From: an uncultured Pelagibacteraceae bacterium
Lineage (GTDB): Bacteria; Pseudomonadota; Alphaproteobacteria; Pelagibacterales; Pelagibacteraceae
Direction: 5' to 3'
Assembly: GCA_902517495.1 (NCBI GenBank)
Contig: CABYCO010000001.1
Location: 62,001 to 126,000, forward strand
Length of the DNA: 64,000 nt
Part shown: piece by piece, positions 41,662-53,341 of the stretch
How positions within the stretch are numbered: the stretch's first letter is position 1
Layout: each line of letters starts with the position of its first letter
Made by a program: the position numbers and the translations under genes
The notes under the pieces: model-generated
Database searches by the model: none
What the model was told of the DNA's origin: nothing
The model's input: the letters and a program-made list of their open reading frames with translations, nothing else

Positions 41662-43437
41662 TTAATTGGTTTTTTGCAGTTTTTTAAGCTCTTTTAACTC
41701 ATTAAATGTTGCTTCGCTTAAATCCTTTGAAAATCTTGATTCTAAATCTATTATTCTCAATTCAAGCTCGTAATTTTTTAGATCTCTTATTATTTCAGAT
41801 AAAATTTCAAGTATTTTTTGATCATCATTTAAGTTTTTAATTAATATATGCTTAATAGATGCATACTTAAAAACTCTATCTACCAAACTCTGCTCAATTT
41901 TTAAACTATCGATATCAATATTTTCAAAATTGTTAGTTTTATTCATAATTTCTTCAAATAGTAATTTATTTTCATTGCTAAATAGTTTTACATTTTCAAT
42001 TAAATTAAAATTATTTTTTATAAGTTTGGATTTTTTTAATAGTATATATAAAAAAGAAAATTCTTTTATATCAATAGCTTTTAAAGACTTAGTCTCATTA
42101 TAATAGTTTTGAGTTGATTTAAGTGATTTTGTAGGTTTGGCGAAATTTTTTTTATACCTAAAGTTTGTATTAGGTGTTAACTCTAAAACTTTTTCAATGA
42201 AGTATTCAAGAACATACTTTCTAATGAATTCATCTTTAATGGTTGAGGAGATTGCTCTAAGTTTTTTCTCAAATATAGCTCTTGAAGAAGGATTATCATC
42301 TATGTCTTTAGAATAATGATTAAATATAAATTTGTGGATAGGGACTGCATTGCTCTTAGAAAAATCCTCAAAAAAATCTTTTCCCTTTTCATTAACGAAA
42401 CTATCTGGATCATGTTTGTCAGGTAAAAGTAAAAATGAAATCTCTTTTTCTGGTTTTAATTCAACAATTGAGTTTTCTGCTGCCCTTAAAGCTGCTTTAT
42501 ATCCGCTTTCATCTCCATCAAAGCACACAATAATATGCTGAAAAAATTGATTAAGAGTTAATATCTGTTTTGTTGTTAAAGAAGTTCCAAGATTAGCTAC
42601 GGCATTATCCACTTTGTTTTTACTAAGACCGACAACATCCATATAACCTTCAACAAGAAATATATTATTAATAGTATTAGAAAGTTTTCTGGTAAAATCT
42701 AGATTATAAAGATTTGATCCTTTTTTAAAAAATAGTGTTTCTGGTGAATTAATATATTTAGCAAGATATTTATTATCATTTAAAATTCTACCTCCAAGAG
42801 CTATTGGATCACCTGAGATATTATTTATTGGAAATATCACTCTATCTCTAAACCTATCTACATATTTTTTTTTATTTTCATCAAAATAAAATAATCCTGT
42901 ATCTTTGATTTCATTTTCACTAAATTCTTCAAAAAGATCTTCTTTAAATTTCTCATTATTTGAAACATATCCAATTTTAAATTTCTTTACTTCATCAATG
43001 GTTAAACCTCTATTTTTTAGATAATCCTTTGCATTTTTTGCTGACGGATTTTTAAAAAGATCATTGAAATAAAATTCAACGTATTTTGCATATATTAATT
43101 TGTACTTGTTCCACTTTTCTTCTCTAATCTCATCCTCTTTTGAGAATGTGTAAGGTCTCATTCCTGCTAAATTTGATAAATATTTGACGGACTCACCGAA
43201 TTTTAGATTTTGAGTTTTCATGACAAAATCAAAAATATTTCCATGTTCGGCGGTACTAAAACAATGATAAAATTCCTTTTCATCATTTACTGTAAAAGAG
43301 GGTGTTTTTTCAGTTTTGAAAGGTGAAAGGCCAACGTATTCCTTTCCTCTCTTTTTTAAACTAACAGTTTTTGATACAACAGTGGAAATTTTTAACCTAG
43401 TTTTAATTTCTTGTAAGTACTCTTTAGGGTATTTCAT
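41662..43437 (-). CDS. dnaG: DNA primase
   Basis: SPFKTEKTPSFTVNDEKEFYHCFSTAEHGNIFDFVMK; TOPRIM FLVEGYMDVVGLSK, VCFDGDESGYKAALR. Confidence 0.96.
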   Translation of the reverse strand: MKYPKEYLQEIKTRLKISTVVSKTVSLKKRGKEYVGLSPFKTEKTPSFTVNDEKEFYHCFSTAEHGNIFDFVMKTQNLKFGESVKYLSNLAGMRPYTFSKEDEIREEKWNKYKLIYAKYVEFYFNDLFKNPSAKNAKDYLKNRGLTIDEVKKFKIGYVSNNEKFKEDLFEEFSENEIKDTGLFYFDENKKKYVDRFRDRVIFPINNISGDPIALGGRILNDNKYLAKYINSPETLFFKKGSNLYNLDFTRKLSNTINNIFLVEGYMDVVGLSKNKVDNAVANLGTSLTTKQILTLNQFFQHIIVCFDGDESGYKAALRAAENSIVELKPEKEISFLLLPDKHDPDSFVNEKGKDFFEDFSKSNAVPIHKFIFNHYSKDIDDNPSSRAIFEKKLRAISSTIKDEFIRKYVLEYFIEKVLELTPNTNFRYKKNFAKPTKSLKSTQNYYNETKSLKAIDIKEFSFLYILLKKSKLIKNNFNLIENVKLFSNENKLLFEEIMNKTNNFENIDIDSLKIEQSLVDRVFKYASIKHILIKNLNDDQKILEILSEIIRDLKNYELELRIIDLESRFSKDLSEATFNELKELKKLQKTN

Positions 43438-43898
43438 TTTTGATTTAATAATTCTTTTATTATTGCTCCTGCTTTAGAAAAATCAATACTATCAGCATAA
43501 TTTTTCTTTAATTCACCCATTACTTTTCCCATATCCTTTATTGAGTCTGCGCCTGTTGATTTAATTGCATCTACACAAATCTTCTGGGTATCCTCCTCAC
43601 TAATCTGTTTTGGTAAATATTGACTAATTACTCCCACTTCTTGTTCTTCTATATCCTGAAGATCCTTACGATTATTTTTTTTATATAATTCAATTGATTC
43701 GCTTCGTTGTTTAATCATTTTTTTTAATAGCTTTTTAATATCCTCATCATCTGTTTCCTTTTTTTCGATCATAGATCTATTATTAATATCCAAGTCCTTA
43801 ATCCCAGATAATATTAACCTGTAAGTTGATATTTTATTTTTATCTTTAGATTTTAATGCTGTTTTGTAGTCTGACTCTATAATTTCTCTTAGTGACAT
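43434..43898 (-). CDS. GatB/YqeY-domain protein
   Basis: MSLREIIESDYKTALKSKDKNKISTYRLILSGIKDLDI; DDEDIKKLLKKMIKQRSESIELYKKNNR; start set at 43898. Confidence 0.9.
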   Translation of the reverse strand: MSLREIIESDYKTALKSKDKNKISTYRLILSGIKDLDINNRSMIEKKETDDEDIKKLLKKMIKQRSESIELYKKNNRKDLQDIEEQEVGVISQYLPKQISEEDTQKICVDAIKSTGADSIKDMGKVMGELKKNYADSIDFSKAGAIIKELLNQK

Positions 43899-43972
43899 AT
43901 TTAATTTTAGCTTAATAAGAATATTCTTCAAAAAGAAAAAATATTTTTTTTATGAAATATACATTAGATGTG

Positions 43973-44001
43973 TTGCGCAAAAAAAGGTTTTATTGTATAG
44001 A
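43973..44001 (+). promoter_or_regulatory. Predicted sigma-70 promoter of carAB
   Basis: TTGCGC (43973-43978) - 17 nt - TATAGA (43996-44001). Confidence 0.55.
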
Positions 44002-44022
44002 CCTTTAACTCATGAGTTGTAA

Positions 44023-45216
44023 TTGAACAAAAAACAAAAAAATAAAATTGCAATTAAACATCAATTTCCCACAGGTATTTTAGTACTGAATAATAAGCTA
44101 ATTTTCAGAGGTATCGGGCTTGGATACCAAGGGACTGCTACTGGAGAAGTGTGTTTTAATACTTCTTTAACAGGATATCAGGAAATTATTTCAGATCCAT
44201 CATATGCTGGACAAATTATTAACTTTACATTCCCTCATATTGGAAATGTTGGAACTAATAATGAAGATTTAGAGTCTGATAAAGTTTGGACAAAGGGTGT
44301 AATATTTAATTCTGAAATCACATCTCCTTCAAACTATAGAGCTTTAAAGACTTTAGATGAATGGCTGAAAAAAAATAAGATTGTTGGGCTAACTGGATTA
44401 GATACTAGAAGTCTGACAAACTTAATAAGAGAAAAAGGGGCTCCAAAGGGGACTATTTCAAATAGCAAAAATGGAAAGTTCAACGTTAAAAAACTGGTTA
44501 ATATGTCAATAAAATGGTCAGGTTTAAATGGACTAGATCTTGCAAAAGAAGTCTCAACTAAAAAAACTTATATTTGGAAAGGTTTTAAAACTTGGAAAAA
44601 AGAAATTGGATATGAAAAAAATATTAAAACAAAATTTAAAATTGTTGCAATTGATTATGGAATAAAGAAAAATATTCTAAGATATTTTTCTGATTATAAC
44701 TGTGAAGTGAAAGTGGTTTCTTGTAAAAAAACTGCTGATGAAATTATAAAACTTAATCCAGATGGTATTTTTTTATCTAATGGTCCTGGGGATCCAGCGG
44801 CAACGGGAGAATATGCAATTAATATTATAAAAAAATTAATAAAATTGAATTATCCAATTTTTGGAATTTGCCTTGGTCATCAAATTTTAGCTTTAGCTTT
44901 AAATGCAAAAACAAAGAAAATGAAATTAGGCCATAGAGGTGCAAATCATCCAGTCAAAAATTTAATTACAAATTCAGTAGAAATTACAAGTCAAAACCAT
45001 GGTTTTGTTGTTGTAGAAAAGAGCTTATCTAAAAATATACAAATAACTCATAAGTCACTATTTGATGACACTATTGAAGGAATAAAGTTAAAAAATAAAC
45101 CTGTCTTCTCTGTTCAATATCATCCCGAAGCAAATCCTGGACCACAAGACAGCCAATATTTATTCAATAATTTTATTAAAGATGTAAAAAAATATGCCAA
45201 AAAGAAGAGACATTAA
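44023..45216 (+). CDS. carA: Carbamoyl-phosphate synthase small subunit (TTG start)
   Basis: [52 protein letters not shown]; in-frame TAA immediately precedes TTG at 44023. Confidence 0.95.
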   Translation: MNKKQKNKIAIKHQFPTGILVLNNKLIFRGIGLGYQGTATGEVCFNTSLTGYQEIISDPSYAGQIINFTFPHIGNVGTNNEDLESDKVWTKGVIFNSEITSPSNYRALKTLDEWLKKNKIVGLTGLDTRSLTNLIREKGAPKGTISNSKNGKFNVKKLVNMSIKWSGLNGLDLAKEVSTKKTYIWKGFKTWKKEIGYEKNIKTKFKIVAIDYGIKKNILRYFSDYNCEVKVVSCKKTADEIIKLNPDGIFLSNGPGDPAATGEYAINIIKKLIKLNYPIFGICLGHQILALALNAKTKKMKLGHRGANHPVKNLITNSVEITSQNHGFVVVEKSLSKNIQITHKSLFDDTIEGIKLKNKPVFSVQYHPEANPGPQDSQYLFNNFIKDVKKYAKKKRH

Positions 45217-48200
45217 AAAAATATTGGTTATAGGAGCTGGACCAATAATAATTGGACAAGCATGTGAATTTGATTATTCCGGTACACAAGCGTGTAAGGC
45301 TTTAAAAGATGAAGGGTTCGAGGTAGTTTTAATAAATTCAAATCCTGCAACTATTATGACTGATCCAGGAGTTGCTGATAAAACCTATATAGAACCCATC
45401 ACAATTCCTGTTTTGGAAGAAGTTATTAAAAAAGAAAAACCTAATGCCATTTTACCAACGATGGGAGGGCAGACTGCATTAAATTTAGCAATTAGTGCTG
45501 AAAAAGCTGGATTACTTAAAAAATACAAAATTGAATTAATAGGTGCAAAATCCAAAGCAATAGAAAATGCAGAAGATCGAAAAAAATTTAGAAATAATAT
45601 GTCTGATATTGGCTTAGATCTACCTAAATCAAAGATCTTAAATAATTTTAAGGATGCATCAAAGTGTTTAGAAGAAATTGGTTTGCCAGCGATTATAAGA
45701 CCCTCTTTTACATTGGGGGGCTTAGGTGGAGGAATAGCTAAAAATAAAAAAGATTTCTATAAACTTGTCAAGAATGGAATAAATGAGTCTCCTCAAAATC
45801 AAGTTTTAATTGAGGAATCTTTGGAAGGTTGGAAAGAATTTGAAATGGAAGTTGTGCGGGACAAAAATGATAACTGTATAATTATTTGTTCAATTGAGAA
45901 TGTAGATCCAATGGGTATCCATACAGGAGACTCTATTACAGTTGCTCCAGCATTAACCTTAACTGATAAAGAATACCAGGTCATGAGAAATGCATCTATT
46001 GCCTGCCTTAGAAAAATTGGAGTTGAAACAGGGGGATCAAATGTTCAGTTTGCGATAAATCCTAGAAATGGAAGAATGGTTATAATAGAAATGAATCCAA
46101 GAGTATCAAGATCCTCTGCTCTTGCATCGAAAGCAACTGGTTTTCCAATTGCAAAAGTAGCAGCTAAACTTGCAGTGGGATACACTTTAGATGAATTAAA
46201 AAATGAAATTACAAAAGTAACTCCGGCTTCATTTGAACCAACAATTGATTATGTTGTTACAAAAATACCAAGATTTACATTTGAAAAGTTTTCAGACACT
46301 AAAGCAGTGCTTGGAACTTCAATGAGATCTGTTGGTGAGGCAATGGCAATTGGAAGAAACTTCAAAGAATCTTTTCAAAAAGCTTTGGTATCATTAGAAA
46401 CTGGACTTTCTGGATTAGATAATATTTTTAAATACTCAAAAAAAGATATTATTAAAAATTTAAAAGTTAATATTCCAAATAGACTAATATTAATTGCTGA
46501 AGCTTTTAGAAAAAATATTTCATTAGATAAAATTTATAAATTATCAAATGTTGATCCTTGGTTCTTAAGTCAAATTAAGGATCTTGTCGATGAAGAGAAG
46601 AATATAAAGAAGAGAGGTATTCCTAAAACTTATAATGAATTTAATAGAATAAAATCTATCGGCTTTTCAGATAAAAAATTATCAGATATTACTGGTATAA
46701 AAGAAAAAATTGTAAGATCCAAAAGAGTTGCACTTAAAGTTTTGCCAGTATTTAAAAAAGTAGATACCTGTGCTGCAGAATTTAAATCCTTTACTCCATA
46801 TATGTATTCAACATACCAGAGAAGCTTTTCAATGAATACTGAGTGTGAAGCAGATCCGAGCAATAAGAAAAAAATAATAATACTAGGAGGAGGTCCAAAT
46901 AGAATTGGTCAAGGTATAGAGTTTGATTATTGTTGTTGCCAGGCTAGTTTTTCCTTAAAGGAAGCAGGCTTTGAAACAATAATGATTAATTGCAATCCAG
47001 AAACAGTATCAACTGATTATGACACCAGTGATAGACTTTATTTTGAGCCATTGATTGAAGAATACGTTCAAAATATTATTCTTAAAGAAAAATCAAAGGG
47101 AAATCTTATAGGGGTTATTGCTCAATTTGGGGGTCAAACTCCAATTAAACTAGCAAAATTCTTACACGAGAATAAATTACCAATACTTGGTACTCAATAT
47201 ACTTCGATTGATCTTGCAGAGGACAGAGATAGATTTAGAGATCTATTAATTAAATTAAATTTAAAACAAGCAAAAAGTGGAATTGCTAACAAATTTGATC
47301 AAGCGATTAAAATAAGTGAAAAAATTGGACTGCCTGTTGTTGTTAGACCTTCATATGTTTTAGGTGGAAGAGCAATGGAAATTGTTCATGATAAAAGCCA
47401 GCTTAAAAAGTTTATTGATGAGGCTTTTAAAGCTTCAGAACAAAATCCAATTTTAATTGATAAATTTATAGATCACGCAATGGAAGTTGATGTGGATGCT
47501 ATTTCTGATGGTAAAGATGTTTATGTTGCTGGTATCATGCAGCATATAGAAGAAGCAGGAGTACATTCTGGAGACTCTGCTTGCTGTCTACCTCCAGTTT
47601 CTATCAAAGATAATCTTTTAAAAGAAATTAAAATTCAAACGAGAAAATTGGCTTTAGCATTAAAAGTTAAAGGACTTTTAAATATTCAATTTGCAATTAA
47701 AAAAGATGAAATATTTGTTATTGAAGTAAATCCAAGGGCCAGCAGGACAGTTCCGTTTGTATCTAAAGCTAATGGAATACCATTAGCCAAAATAGCATCA
47801 AGAATAATGGCAGGCGAAAAACTTTCAACGTACAAATTAAAATATAAAACCAATAAAAAATTTGCTGTTAAAGAGGCTGTATTTCCATTTAACAAATTCC
47901 CAGATAGTGATCTATTACTTGGGCCAGAGATGAAATCAACAGGTGAAGTGATGGGACTCGATGATGATTTTGGAATGGCGATTGCTAAAAGTCAAATTGC
48001 AGCAGCAAACTCGCTTCCTACTAAAGGTTTAGCATTTTTATCTGTAAAAGATTCTCACAAACAAGAAATTATTGGTGTCGCTCAAAGACTTATAAAACTT
48101 GGATTTACATTATCAGCTACTAAAGGAACAGCAGATATATTAAAAAAAAATCGAATGAAATGCAGAAAAATTAATAAGGTAAGTAGTGGAAAACCTCATA

Positions 48201-48418
48201 TAGTTGATGTTTTAAATTCTAAAAAAATTGCTTTAGTTATAAATACAGGTGGAGGAAATAGTGAAAGCAGAATTAATGATGCTTTAGCTTTAAGAAGAGG
48301 AACTTTGGCTAACAAAATTCCTTATTGTACCAATATGTCAACAGCTTATTCATTTTTAGAGGCAATAAACTCACTAAGGACAAAAAAATTAAAGGTCAAA
48401 CCCCTTCAAGAAAATTAG
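45194..48418 (+). CDS. carB: Carbamoyl-phosphate synthase large subunit
   Basis: [37 protein letters not shown]; duplicated ATP-grasp halves; MGS-like C-terminus. Confidence 0.98.
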   Translation: MPKRRDIKKILVIGAGPIIIGQACEFDYSGTQACKALKDEGFEVVLINSNPATIMTDPGVADKTYIEPITIPVLEEVIKKEKPNAILPTMGGQTALNLAISAEKAGLLKKYKIELIGAKSKAIENAEDRKKFRNNMSDIGLDLPKSKILNNFKDASKCLEEIGLPAIIRPSFTLGGLGGGIAKNKKDFYKLVKNGINESPQNQVLIEESLEGWKEFEMEVVRDKNDNCIIICSIENVDPMGIHTGDSITVAPALTLTDKEYQVMRNASIACLRKIGVETGGSNVQFAINPRNGRMVIIEMNPRVSRSSALASKATGFPIAKVAAKLAVGYTLDELKNEITKVTPASFEPTIDYVVTKIPRFTFEKFSDTKAVLGTSMRSVGEAMAIGRNFKESFQKALVSLETGLSGLDNIFKYSKKDIIKNLKVNIPNRLILIAEAFRKNISLDKIYKLSNVDPWFLSQIKDLVDEEKNIKKRGIPKTYNEFNRIKSIGFSDKKLSDITGIKEKIVRSKRVALKVLPVFKKVDTCAAEFKSFTPYMYSTYQRSFSMNTECEADPSNKKKIIILGGGPNRIGQGIEFDYCCCQASFSLKEAGFETIMINCNPETVSTDYDTSDRLYFEPLIEEYVQNIILKEKSKGNLIGVIAQFGGQTPIKLAKFLHENKLPILGTQYTSIDLAEDRDRFRDLLIKLNLKQAKSGIANKFDQAIKISEKIGLPVVVRPSYVLGGRAMEIVHDKSQLKKFIDEAFKASEQNPILIDKFIDHAMEVDVDAISDGKDVYVAGIMQHIEEAGVHSGDSACCLPPVSIKDNLLKEIKIQTRKLALALKVKGLLNIQFAIKKDEIFVIEVNPRASRTVPFVSKANGIPLAKIASRIMAGEKLSTYKLKYKTNKKFAVKEAVFPFNKFPDSDLLLGPEMKSTGEVMGLDDDFGMAIAKSQIAAANSLPTKGLAFLSVKDSHKQEIIGVAQRLIKLGFTLSATKGTADILKKNRMKCRKINKVSSGKPHIVDVLNSKKIALVINTGGGNSESRINDALALRRGTLANKIPYCTNMSTAYSFLEAINSLRTKKLKVKPLQEN

Positions 48419-49860
48419 GTCTCAACCACCATTGTGTCTTTTGAGCCTCCACCTTGTGAACTATTAACAATAGTACTTCCTTTCCTAAGGGCAACTCTAG
48501 TAAGTCCTCCCATTGTCACATAAGTAGACTTGCCATTTAATATAAACGGTCTTAAATCTAAATGCCTAGGCTCTATTCCGTTTTCAGAAATTGTTGGAAT
48601 TGTTGATAATATTTCCAAAGGTTGAGCCACAAATTCTCTAGGATTTTGTTTTATTTTTTTTATCATTTCTTCTCTCTCTTTTTTTGGAGCTTTAGGACCT
48701 ATCATTATCCCATACCCTCCAGAGGCATTTGCAGGTTTAACAACCAAGTTTGATATATTCTCAATGACGTGCTGTCTGTGAACTTTATTTTCACATAAAA
48801 ACGTTTCTACCTGGTTTAATTTTGGCTGTTCACCTAAATAATAAACAATCATTTTGTTTACATAAGCATAAACAGCTTTATCATCAGCTACACCTGTTCC
48901 AATTGCATTAATTATTCCAACATTTCCTTTTTTCCAACATTTGAATAATCCTGGGACCCCAATTAGAGAACTTTTGTTAAACACTTTTGGATCAAGAAAT
49001 GTGTCATCTAATCTTCGATATATACAATCAACTTTTAATTTACCTTTAACAGTTTTCATATAGACATTATCATTTTCAACAAAGAGATCTTTGCCCTCTA
49101 CAAGAGCTATTCCCATTTGTTCTGCTAAGAACGAATGTTCAAAATACGCAGAATTATAAATACCTGGTGTCAATACGACCATATGTGGATTGTCTGTTTT
49201 TTTTGGAATACACTCAACCATACTTTGGTAAAGTTTGTTGGAGTATTGATGGACTGATGAAACTTTATATCTTGTGAATAATTCTGGAAATACATCCCTC
49301 ATAACCATTCTGTTTTCTAACATGTATGAAACACCAGATGGCACGCGTAGATTATCTTCAAGCACTAAATACTCTCCATTATAATTTCTTATTAAATCTA
49401 TACCTGAAATGTTTGCCCAAGCTTTATACTTTGGTGAAAAACCTTCACATTCTTTCAAATAGTATGGTGAATTGAATATCAAATCCCTAGGTATAACTTT
49501 ATCCTTAAAAATTTTTTTCTTGTTATAAACATCATCAATAAATAAGTTTAATGCTTTAACCCTTTGGGTTAATCCTCTTGATATTTTATTCCATTGAGAC
49601 TTAGGTATAATCCTGGGTATAATATCTAAAGGCCACTTTTTTTCCTCTGCTCTATTATTCGCAGCATAAACTCTAAAATTTATACCTCTTGCACTTATTG
49701 TGCTTTGACAATTTTTTTCAATTTCCTGTAGTTTTTTTTTTCCGTGTCTTTCTAGAATACCGGACATTATTCTAGCATGCTTTCTAAGTTTGTTATCCTC
49801 TGTCAAATATCCGTCATATGCGGATTTAGCATCATAGTTTTTCCAAAATGGAGTGACCAT
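48415..49860 (-). CDS. Circularly permuted ATP-grasp protein (DUF404/DUF407 type)
   Basis: [12 protein letters not shown]...[79 protein letters not shown]. Confidence 0.9.
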   Translation of the reverse strand: MVTPFWKNYDAKSAYDGYLTEDNKLRKHARIMSGILERHGKKKLQEIEKNCQSTISARGINFRVYAANNRAEEKKWPLDIIPRIIPKSQWNKISRGLTQRVKALNLFIDDVYNKKKIFKDKVIPRDLIFNSPYYLKECEGFSPKYKAWANISGIDLIRNYNGEYLVLEDNLRVPSGVSYMLENRMVMRDVFPELFTRYKVSSVHQYSNKLYQSMVECIPKKTDNPHMVVLTPGIYNSAYFEHSFLAEQMGIALVEGKDLFVENDNVYMKTVKGKLKVDCIYRRLDDTFLDPKVFNKSSLIGVPGLFKCWKKGNVGIINAIGTGVADDKAVYAYVNKMIVYYLGEQPKLNQVETFLCENKVHRQHVIENISNLVVKPANASGGYGIMIGPKAPKKEREEMIKKIKQNPREFVAQPLEILSTIPTISENGIEPRHLDLRPFILNGKSTYVTMGGLTRVALRKGSTIVNSSQGGGSKDTMVVET

Positions 49861-49966
49861 ATATTCATTTTTTAATAAATTATTTTACAAAACAATTGCT
49901 AAAAGCAAATAACAGCTATGCTATAAAATATTTGTAAAGTATGCCTTTTTTACATAAGAATTAGTT

Positions 49967-50692
49967 ATGACATATTGTATAGGAATTAAGACAAACGATG
50001 GATTGGTATTTGCGTCAGACTCTAGAACCAACGCAGGTTTAGATAATGTAAATATTTATTCTAAAATGCTTACGCATGATGTTGGGGATAGAACAATTGT
50101 CATAGTTACCTCTGGGAATTTAGGAACATCTCAAGCTGTTTATAAATCAATTGAAAAAGATTTAGAAAGTAAGTCAAGGATAATGAATTTAAATACCTGC
50201 AAAGATTTTGAGCAGATAGCCTCCTATGTAGGCTCATTGAATATTGAACACTCATCCCCTCAAGGAATTAATACTGATAATGTTACTTTAGGTTCAACCT
50301 TTATTGTCGGTGGACAAATTAAGGGACAAAAACCCGAACTTTATCTTATCTATCCTCAAGGAAATTATATAAGACCTGCTGATAGTAAGCCTTACCTTGT
50401 TATTGGTGAAGTTAAATATGGAAAACCAATTCTTGATAGAGTTATTAAACCTGATGTATCAATTGGTGACGCTTCAAGATGTGCATTGATTTCAATGGAC
50501 TCAACTTTGAAAAGTGACTTAACTGTTGGACCACCAATAGATTTTGCAATTTATAAAAAAGATGAAAATAAATTAGCCTCATTAAAATGCCTCAGTTTAA
50601 GTGATGAGGATTATTCGAAAGTTTGTAATACTTGGTCTGAAGGAATTTTTAAGGTATTTGATACTTTTCCAAGGTTTGACTGGGAGGATTAA
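49967..50692 (+). CDS. Anbu-type proteasome-like protease
   Basis: MTYCIGIKTNDGLVFASDSRTNAGLDNVNIYSKMLTH; N-terminal Thr exposed after Met removal; HslV/beta-subunit-like. Confidence 0.88.
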   Translation: MTYCIGIKTNDGLVFASDSRTNAGLDNVNIYSKMLTHDVGDRTIVIVTSGNLGTSQAVYKSIEKDLESKSRIMNLNTCKDFEQIASYVGSLNIEHSSPQGINTDNVTLGSTFIVGGQIKGQKPELYLIYPQGNYIRPADSKPYLVIGEVKYGKPILDRVIKPDVSIGDASRCALISMDSTLKSDLTVGPPIDFAIYKKDENKLASLKCLSLSDEDYSKVCNTWSEGIFKVFDTFPRFDWED

Positions 50693-51354
50693 CCTTCTAC
50701 TTTCCAATCTGTTTTAAAAGTTACATAATTTACTTGTAGACATCTTCTCTCTTTAACTATTTCTTTCCTCTCCATACCATGCCAAGTATTGGGTCCACTT
50801 GAAAAAAAATAACCATAATTATCTTTATAAGGCAATGTTTTTATCAGCTTTAAATCGCTATTATAAAAATCTGTACCTAAATCTTCACTTTCATTATGCT
50901 TGTTAACAAACAGTAAGCATGACAAAAGTTTTTCTTTAATATCACAATGAGGTTTTAACCAAAAACCTTCTCTATCACAAATTACCTCAACCCTTACATA
51001 GGAATTTGACAAGTCTTTATTTATTAATTGAGATATTTTTTGATGAGTTTTCTTACTTTGCAGTTCTTTTATTAGATTTGTGAGTCCAGGAAATTCATTA
51101 GAATTTTCCTGTGTAACAAAACATCTAAATTTTACAGCTTTTCCACCATCTGAAATTCCTTCTCTAAATTTCCCCTCACCACCATCTATTGCTCTAGTAC
51201 CATCATAATTAAGATTATGTTTTGAAGGATCAGATATATCGGCACTTATTATCTCATTAATTTGGTCTTCAGTAAGTGGTTTATTTAATTCCCAATGTTT
51301 AAATGGACTATCAAATTCTTTTGAGTCATTGAGGATGGAATTTAAATATGACAT
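50689..51354 (-). CDS. Putative 2OG-Fe(II) dioxygenase
   Basis: HxD in LKPHCDIKEKLLSCLLFVN; distal His and Arg in NTWHGMERKEIVKERRCLQVNYV. Confidence 0.7.
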   Translation of the reverse strand: MSYLNSILNDSKEFDSPFKHWELNKPLTEDQINEIISADISDPSKHNLNYDGTRAIDGGEGKFREGISDGGKAVKFRCFVTQENSNEFPGLTNLIKELQSKKTHQKISQLINKDLSNSYVRVEVICDREGFWLKPHCDIKEKLLSCLLFVNKHNESEDLGTDFYNSDLKLIKTLPYKDNYGYFFSSGPNTWHGMERKEIVKERRCLQVNYVTFKTDWKVEG

Positions 51355-52298
51355 TAGTAACTTATTCTTTGTTTTATAATATTCGCAACTCTATTAGTTT
51401 CATCAAGTTTTGGGTAGTCCCAAATTTCTATGTCTTCTCCAAGGTTTCTAGTGATATTTAATTCTCTAAATAAATTTCTAAATCTTTGAAATCTTATATC
51501 ATTTTTTTTAGGTAGAATATTTGCAATATAAATAGGTTTTCCAGTTAAAGCAGCCTCAGATACCATTGAACTAGAGTCGCAAGTAACTATAATATTTTCA
51601 GAAATTGCTAAAGCAGATAAATAGGCTTTTTTATCAACTTTCATTATTACCGTATGATTTTCACCAAAAAATTCTTTGGCATAATGAATAGTACTTAATG
51701 GTGTCCTCATTGATGGAATTACAACAAGTTGAAATGCATGTTTTTTCAAAAGTTTATAAAAAATTGAAAATATATGTTTCAAGTTTTTTGTTGAATAATC
51801 ATAATATTTTGTTGGTCCCCCCAATATTAAACACCAAATTTTTCTACCATCTTTTTTCAAAAATGAATTTAAATAGTTTTTATTCTCTTCTATTTCACTT
51901 TCTTTAAGATAATGAATTGCACCTTTGGTAGTAATAACATTTGAGCCGTTAATACCATCATGCTCAGGTGCTACGATAAAATCAAAATGATTAAAATTTA
52001 TTTTTGGATCTTGGATGTGAATATTAAAAACTTTTTTATTTGAGATACTTTTTAAGTGGATGGATGGAATTATACTTTTCCTTCCACAAGATATAATTAG
52101 ATCAAAATCAGATTGATTTATTCTTTTATAAACACTTTGAGAAATTGGTGTAAATTTTGGTGGAATTAAACTCCATAAATTATTTAGTTCAACTTTGTGG
52201 TGAGTAAAATCTATATCTAGAGCCTTTGCCAAGCCTTCAACTTGGCTAATCATGCCATGCATGCCCTCGGACAATAATATCCCTTTTAATTTTCTCAT
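51354..52298 (-). CDS. ELM1/GtrOC1-family protein (mitochondrial-fission-ELM1-like)
   Basis: SEGMHGMISQVEGLAKAL; LIISCGRKSIIPSIHLK; IHIQDPKINFNHFDFIVAPEHD; LGGPTKYYDY; VTCDSSSMVSEAALTGKPIYI. Confidence 0.85.
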   Translation of the reverse strand: MRKLKGILLSEGMHGMISQVEGLAKALDIDFTHHKVELNNLWSLIPPKFTPISQSVYKRINQSDFDLIISCGRKSIIPSIHLKSISNKKVFNIHIQDPKINFNHFDFIVAPEHDGINGSNVITTKGAIHYLKESEIEENKNYLNSFLKKDGRKIWCLILGGPTKYYDYSTKNLKHIFSIFYKLLKKHAFQLVVIPSMRTPLSTIHYAKEFFGENHTVIMKVDKKAYLSALAISENIIVTCDSSSMVSEAALTGKPIYIANILPKKNDIRFQRFRNLFRELNITRNLGEDIEIWDYPKLDETNRVANIIKQRISY

Positions 52299-52318
52299 TG
52301 TTTACTATATAGACTTGT

Positions 52319-53266
52319 ATGAGTGAAAAACCAACTTTACATACAAAAGTGTTAATAATTGGATCCGGCCCAGCTGGTTATACGGCGGCGGTTTATGCAG
52401 CTAGAGCTATGCTTAAACCAAGACTAGTTGCCGGTATGCAGCCAGGAGGCCAATTAACTATTACAACTGATGTTGAAAATTACCCAGGCTTTGCTGATGT
52501 TATTCAAGGGCCATGGCTAATGGAACAGATGAGAGAGCAAGCCAAGGCCGTAGGAACTGACATGGTTGAAGATCATATTCAATCTGTAAACCTAAAATCT
52601 AAACCATTTGAAGCGATCGGTGATGGTGGACAAAAATACACTGCCGACTCAATTATAATTTCTACTGGTGCGCAAGCTAGATGGTTAAACATTGAGTCTG
52701 AAGAAAAATTTAAAGGGTTTGGTGTCTCTGCGTGCGCAACATGTGATGGTTTTTTCTTCAAAGATAAAACAGTAGCAGTAGTTGGTGGAGGAAATGCTGC
52801 AGTTGAAGAGGCTATGTTTCTCACAAAATTTGCGTCTAAAGTTCAACTAATTCATAGAAGAGATGAATTGAGAGCAGAAAAACTTCTGCAAAAAAAATTA
52901 ATGGAAAACAAAAAAATTGAGATTATTTGGGACTCTGAAGTTTCAGAAGTGATTGGTGATGATGAACCAAGAAATGTTAAAGGTTTAAAAATTAAAAATA
53001 CTAAAACAAATGAGATATCTGAGTTAAAAATTGATGGACTTTTTATTGCAATTGGTCACGATCCTGCAACTTCGCTGTTTAAAGATCAGCTAGAAATGGA
53101 TGGAGCAGGTTATTTAATTACAAAAAATGATTCTACAGAGACTAATATTCCGGGTGTTTATGCGGCAGGAGATGTAAAAGATAAAATTTTCAGACAAGCT
53201 GTAACGGCCGCTGGAATGGGATGTATGGCAGCGCTTGAGGCAGAAAAGCATCTTTCCCATAATTAA
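52319..53266 (+). CDS. trxB: Thioredoxin reductase
   Basis: LIIGSGPAGYTAAVYAARA; redox CATCDGFFFKDK; VAVVGGGNAAVEEA; GVYAAGDVKDKIFRQAVTAAGMGCMAALEAEK. Confidence 0.97.
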   Translation: MSEKPTLHTKVLIIGSGPAGYTAAVYAARAMLKPRLVAGMQPGGQLTITTDVENYPGFADVIQGPWLMEQMREQAKAVGTDMVEDHIQSVNLKSKPFEAIGDGGQKYTADSIIISTGAQARWLNIESEEKFKGFGVSACATCDGFFFKDKTVAVVGGGNAAVEEAMFLTKFASKVQLIHRRDELRAEKLLQKKLMENKKIEIIWDSEVSEVIGDDEPRNVKGLKIKNTKTNEISELKIDGLFIAIGHDPATSLFKDQLEMDGAGYLITKNDSTETNIPGVYAAGDVKDKIFRQAVTAAGMGCMAALEAEKHLSHN

Positions 53267-53341
53267 CACACACTAGGCCTCTTTCTTTCATTATTTTTGT
53301 CATGGAATAATTTCCTAATTTAACTTATAAAGAAAGTATTA

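Noticed and set aside
49861-49966. Extended -10 promoter (TGCTATAAAAT) between ATP-grasp and Anbu genes
   Set aside because: Plausible -10 but no -35 at suitable spacing; not strong enough to list as a feature.
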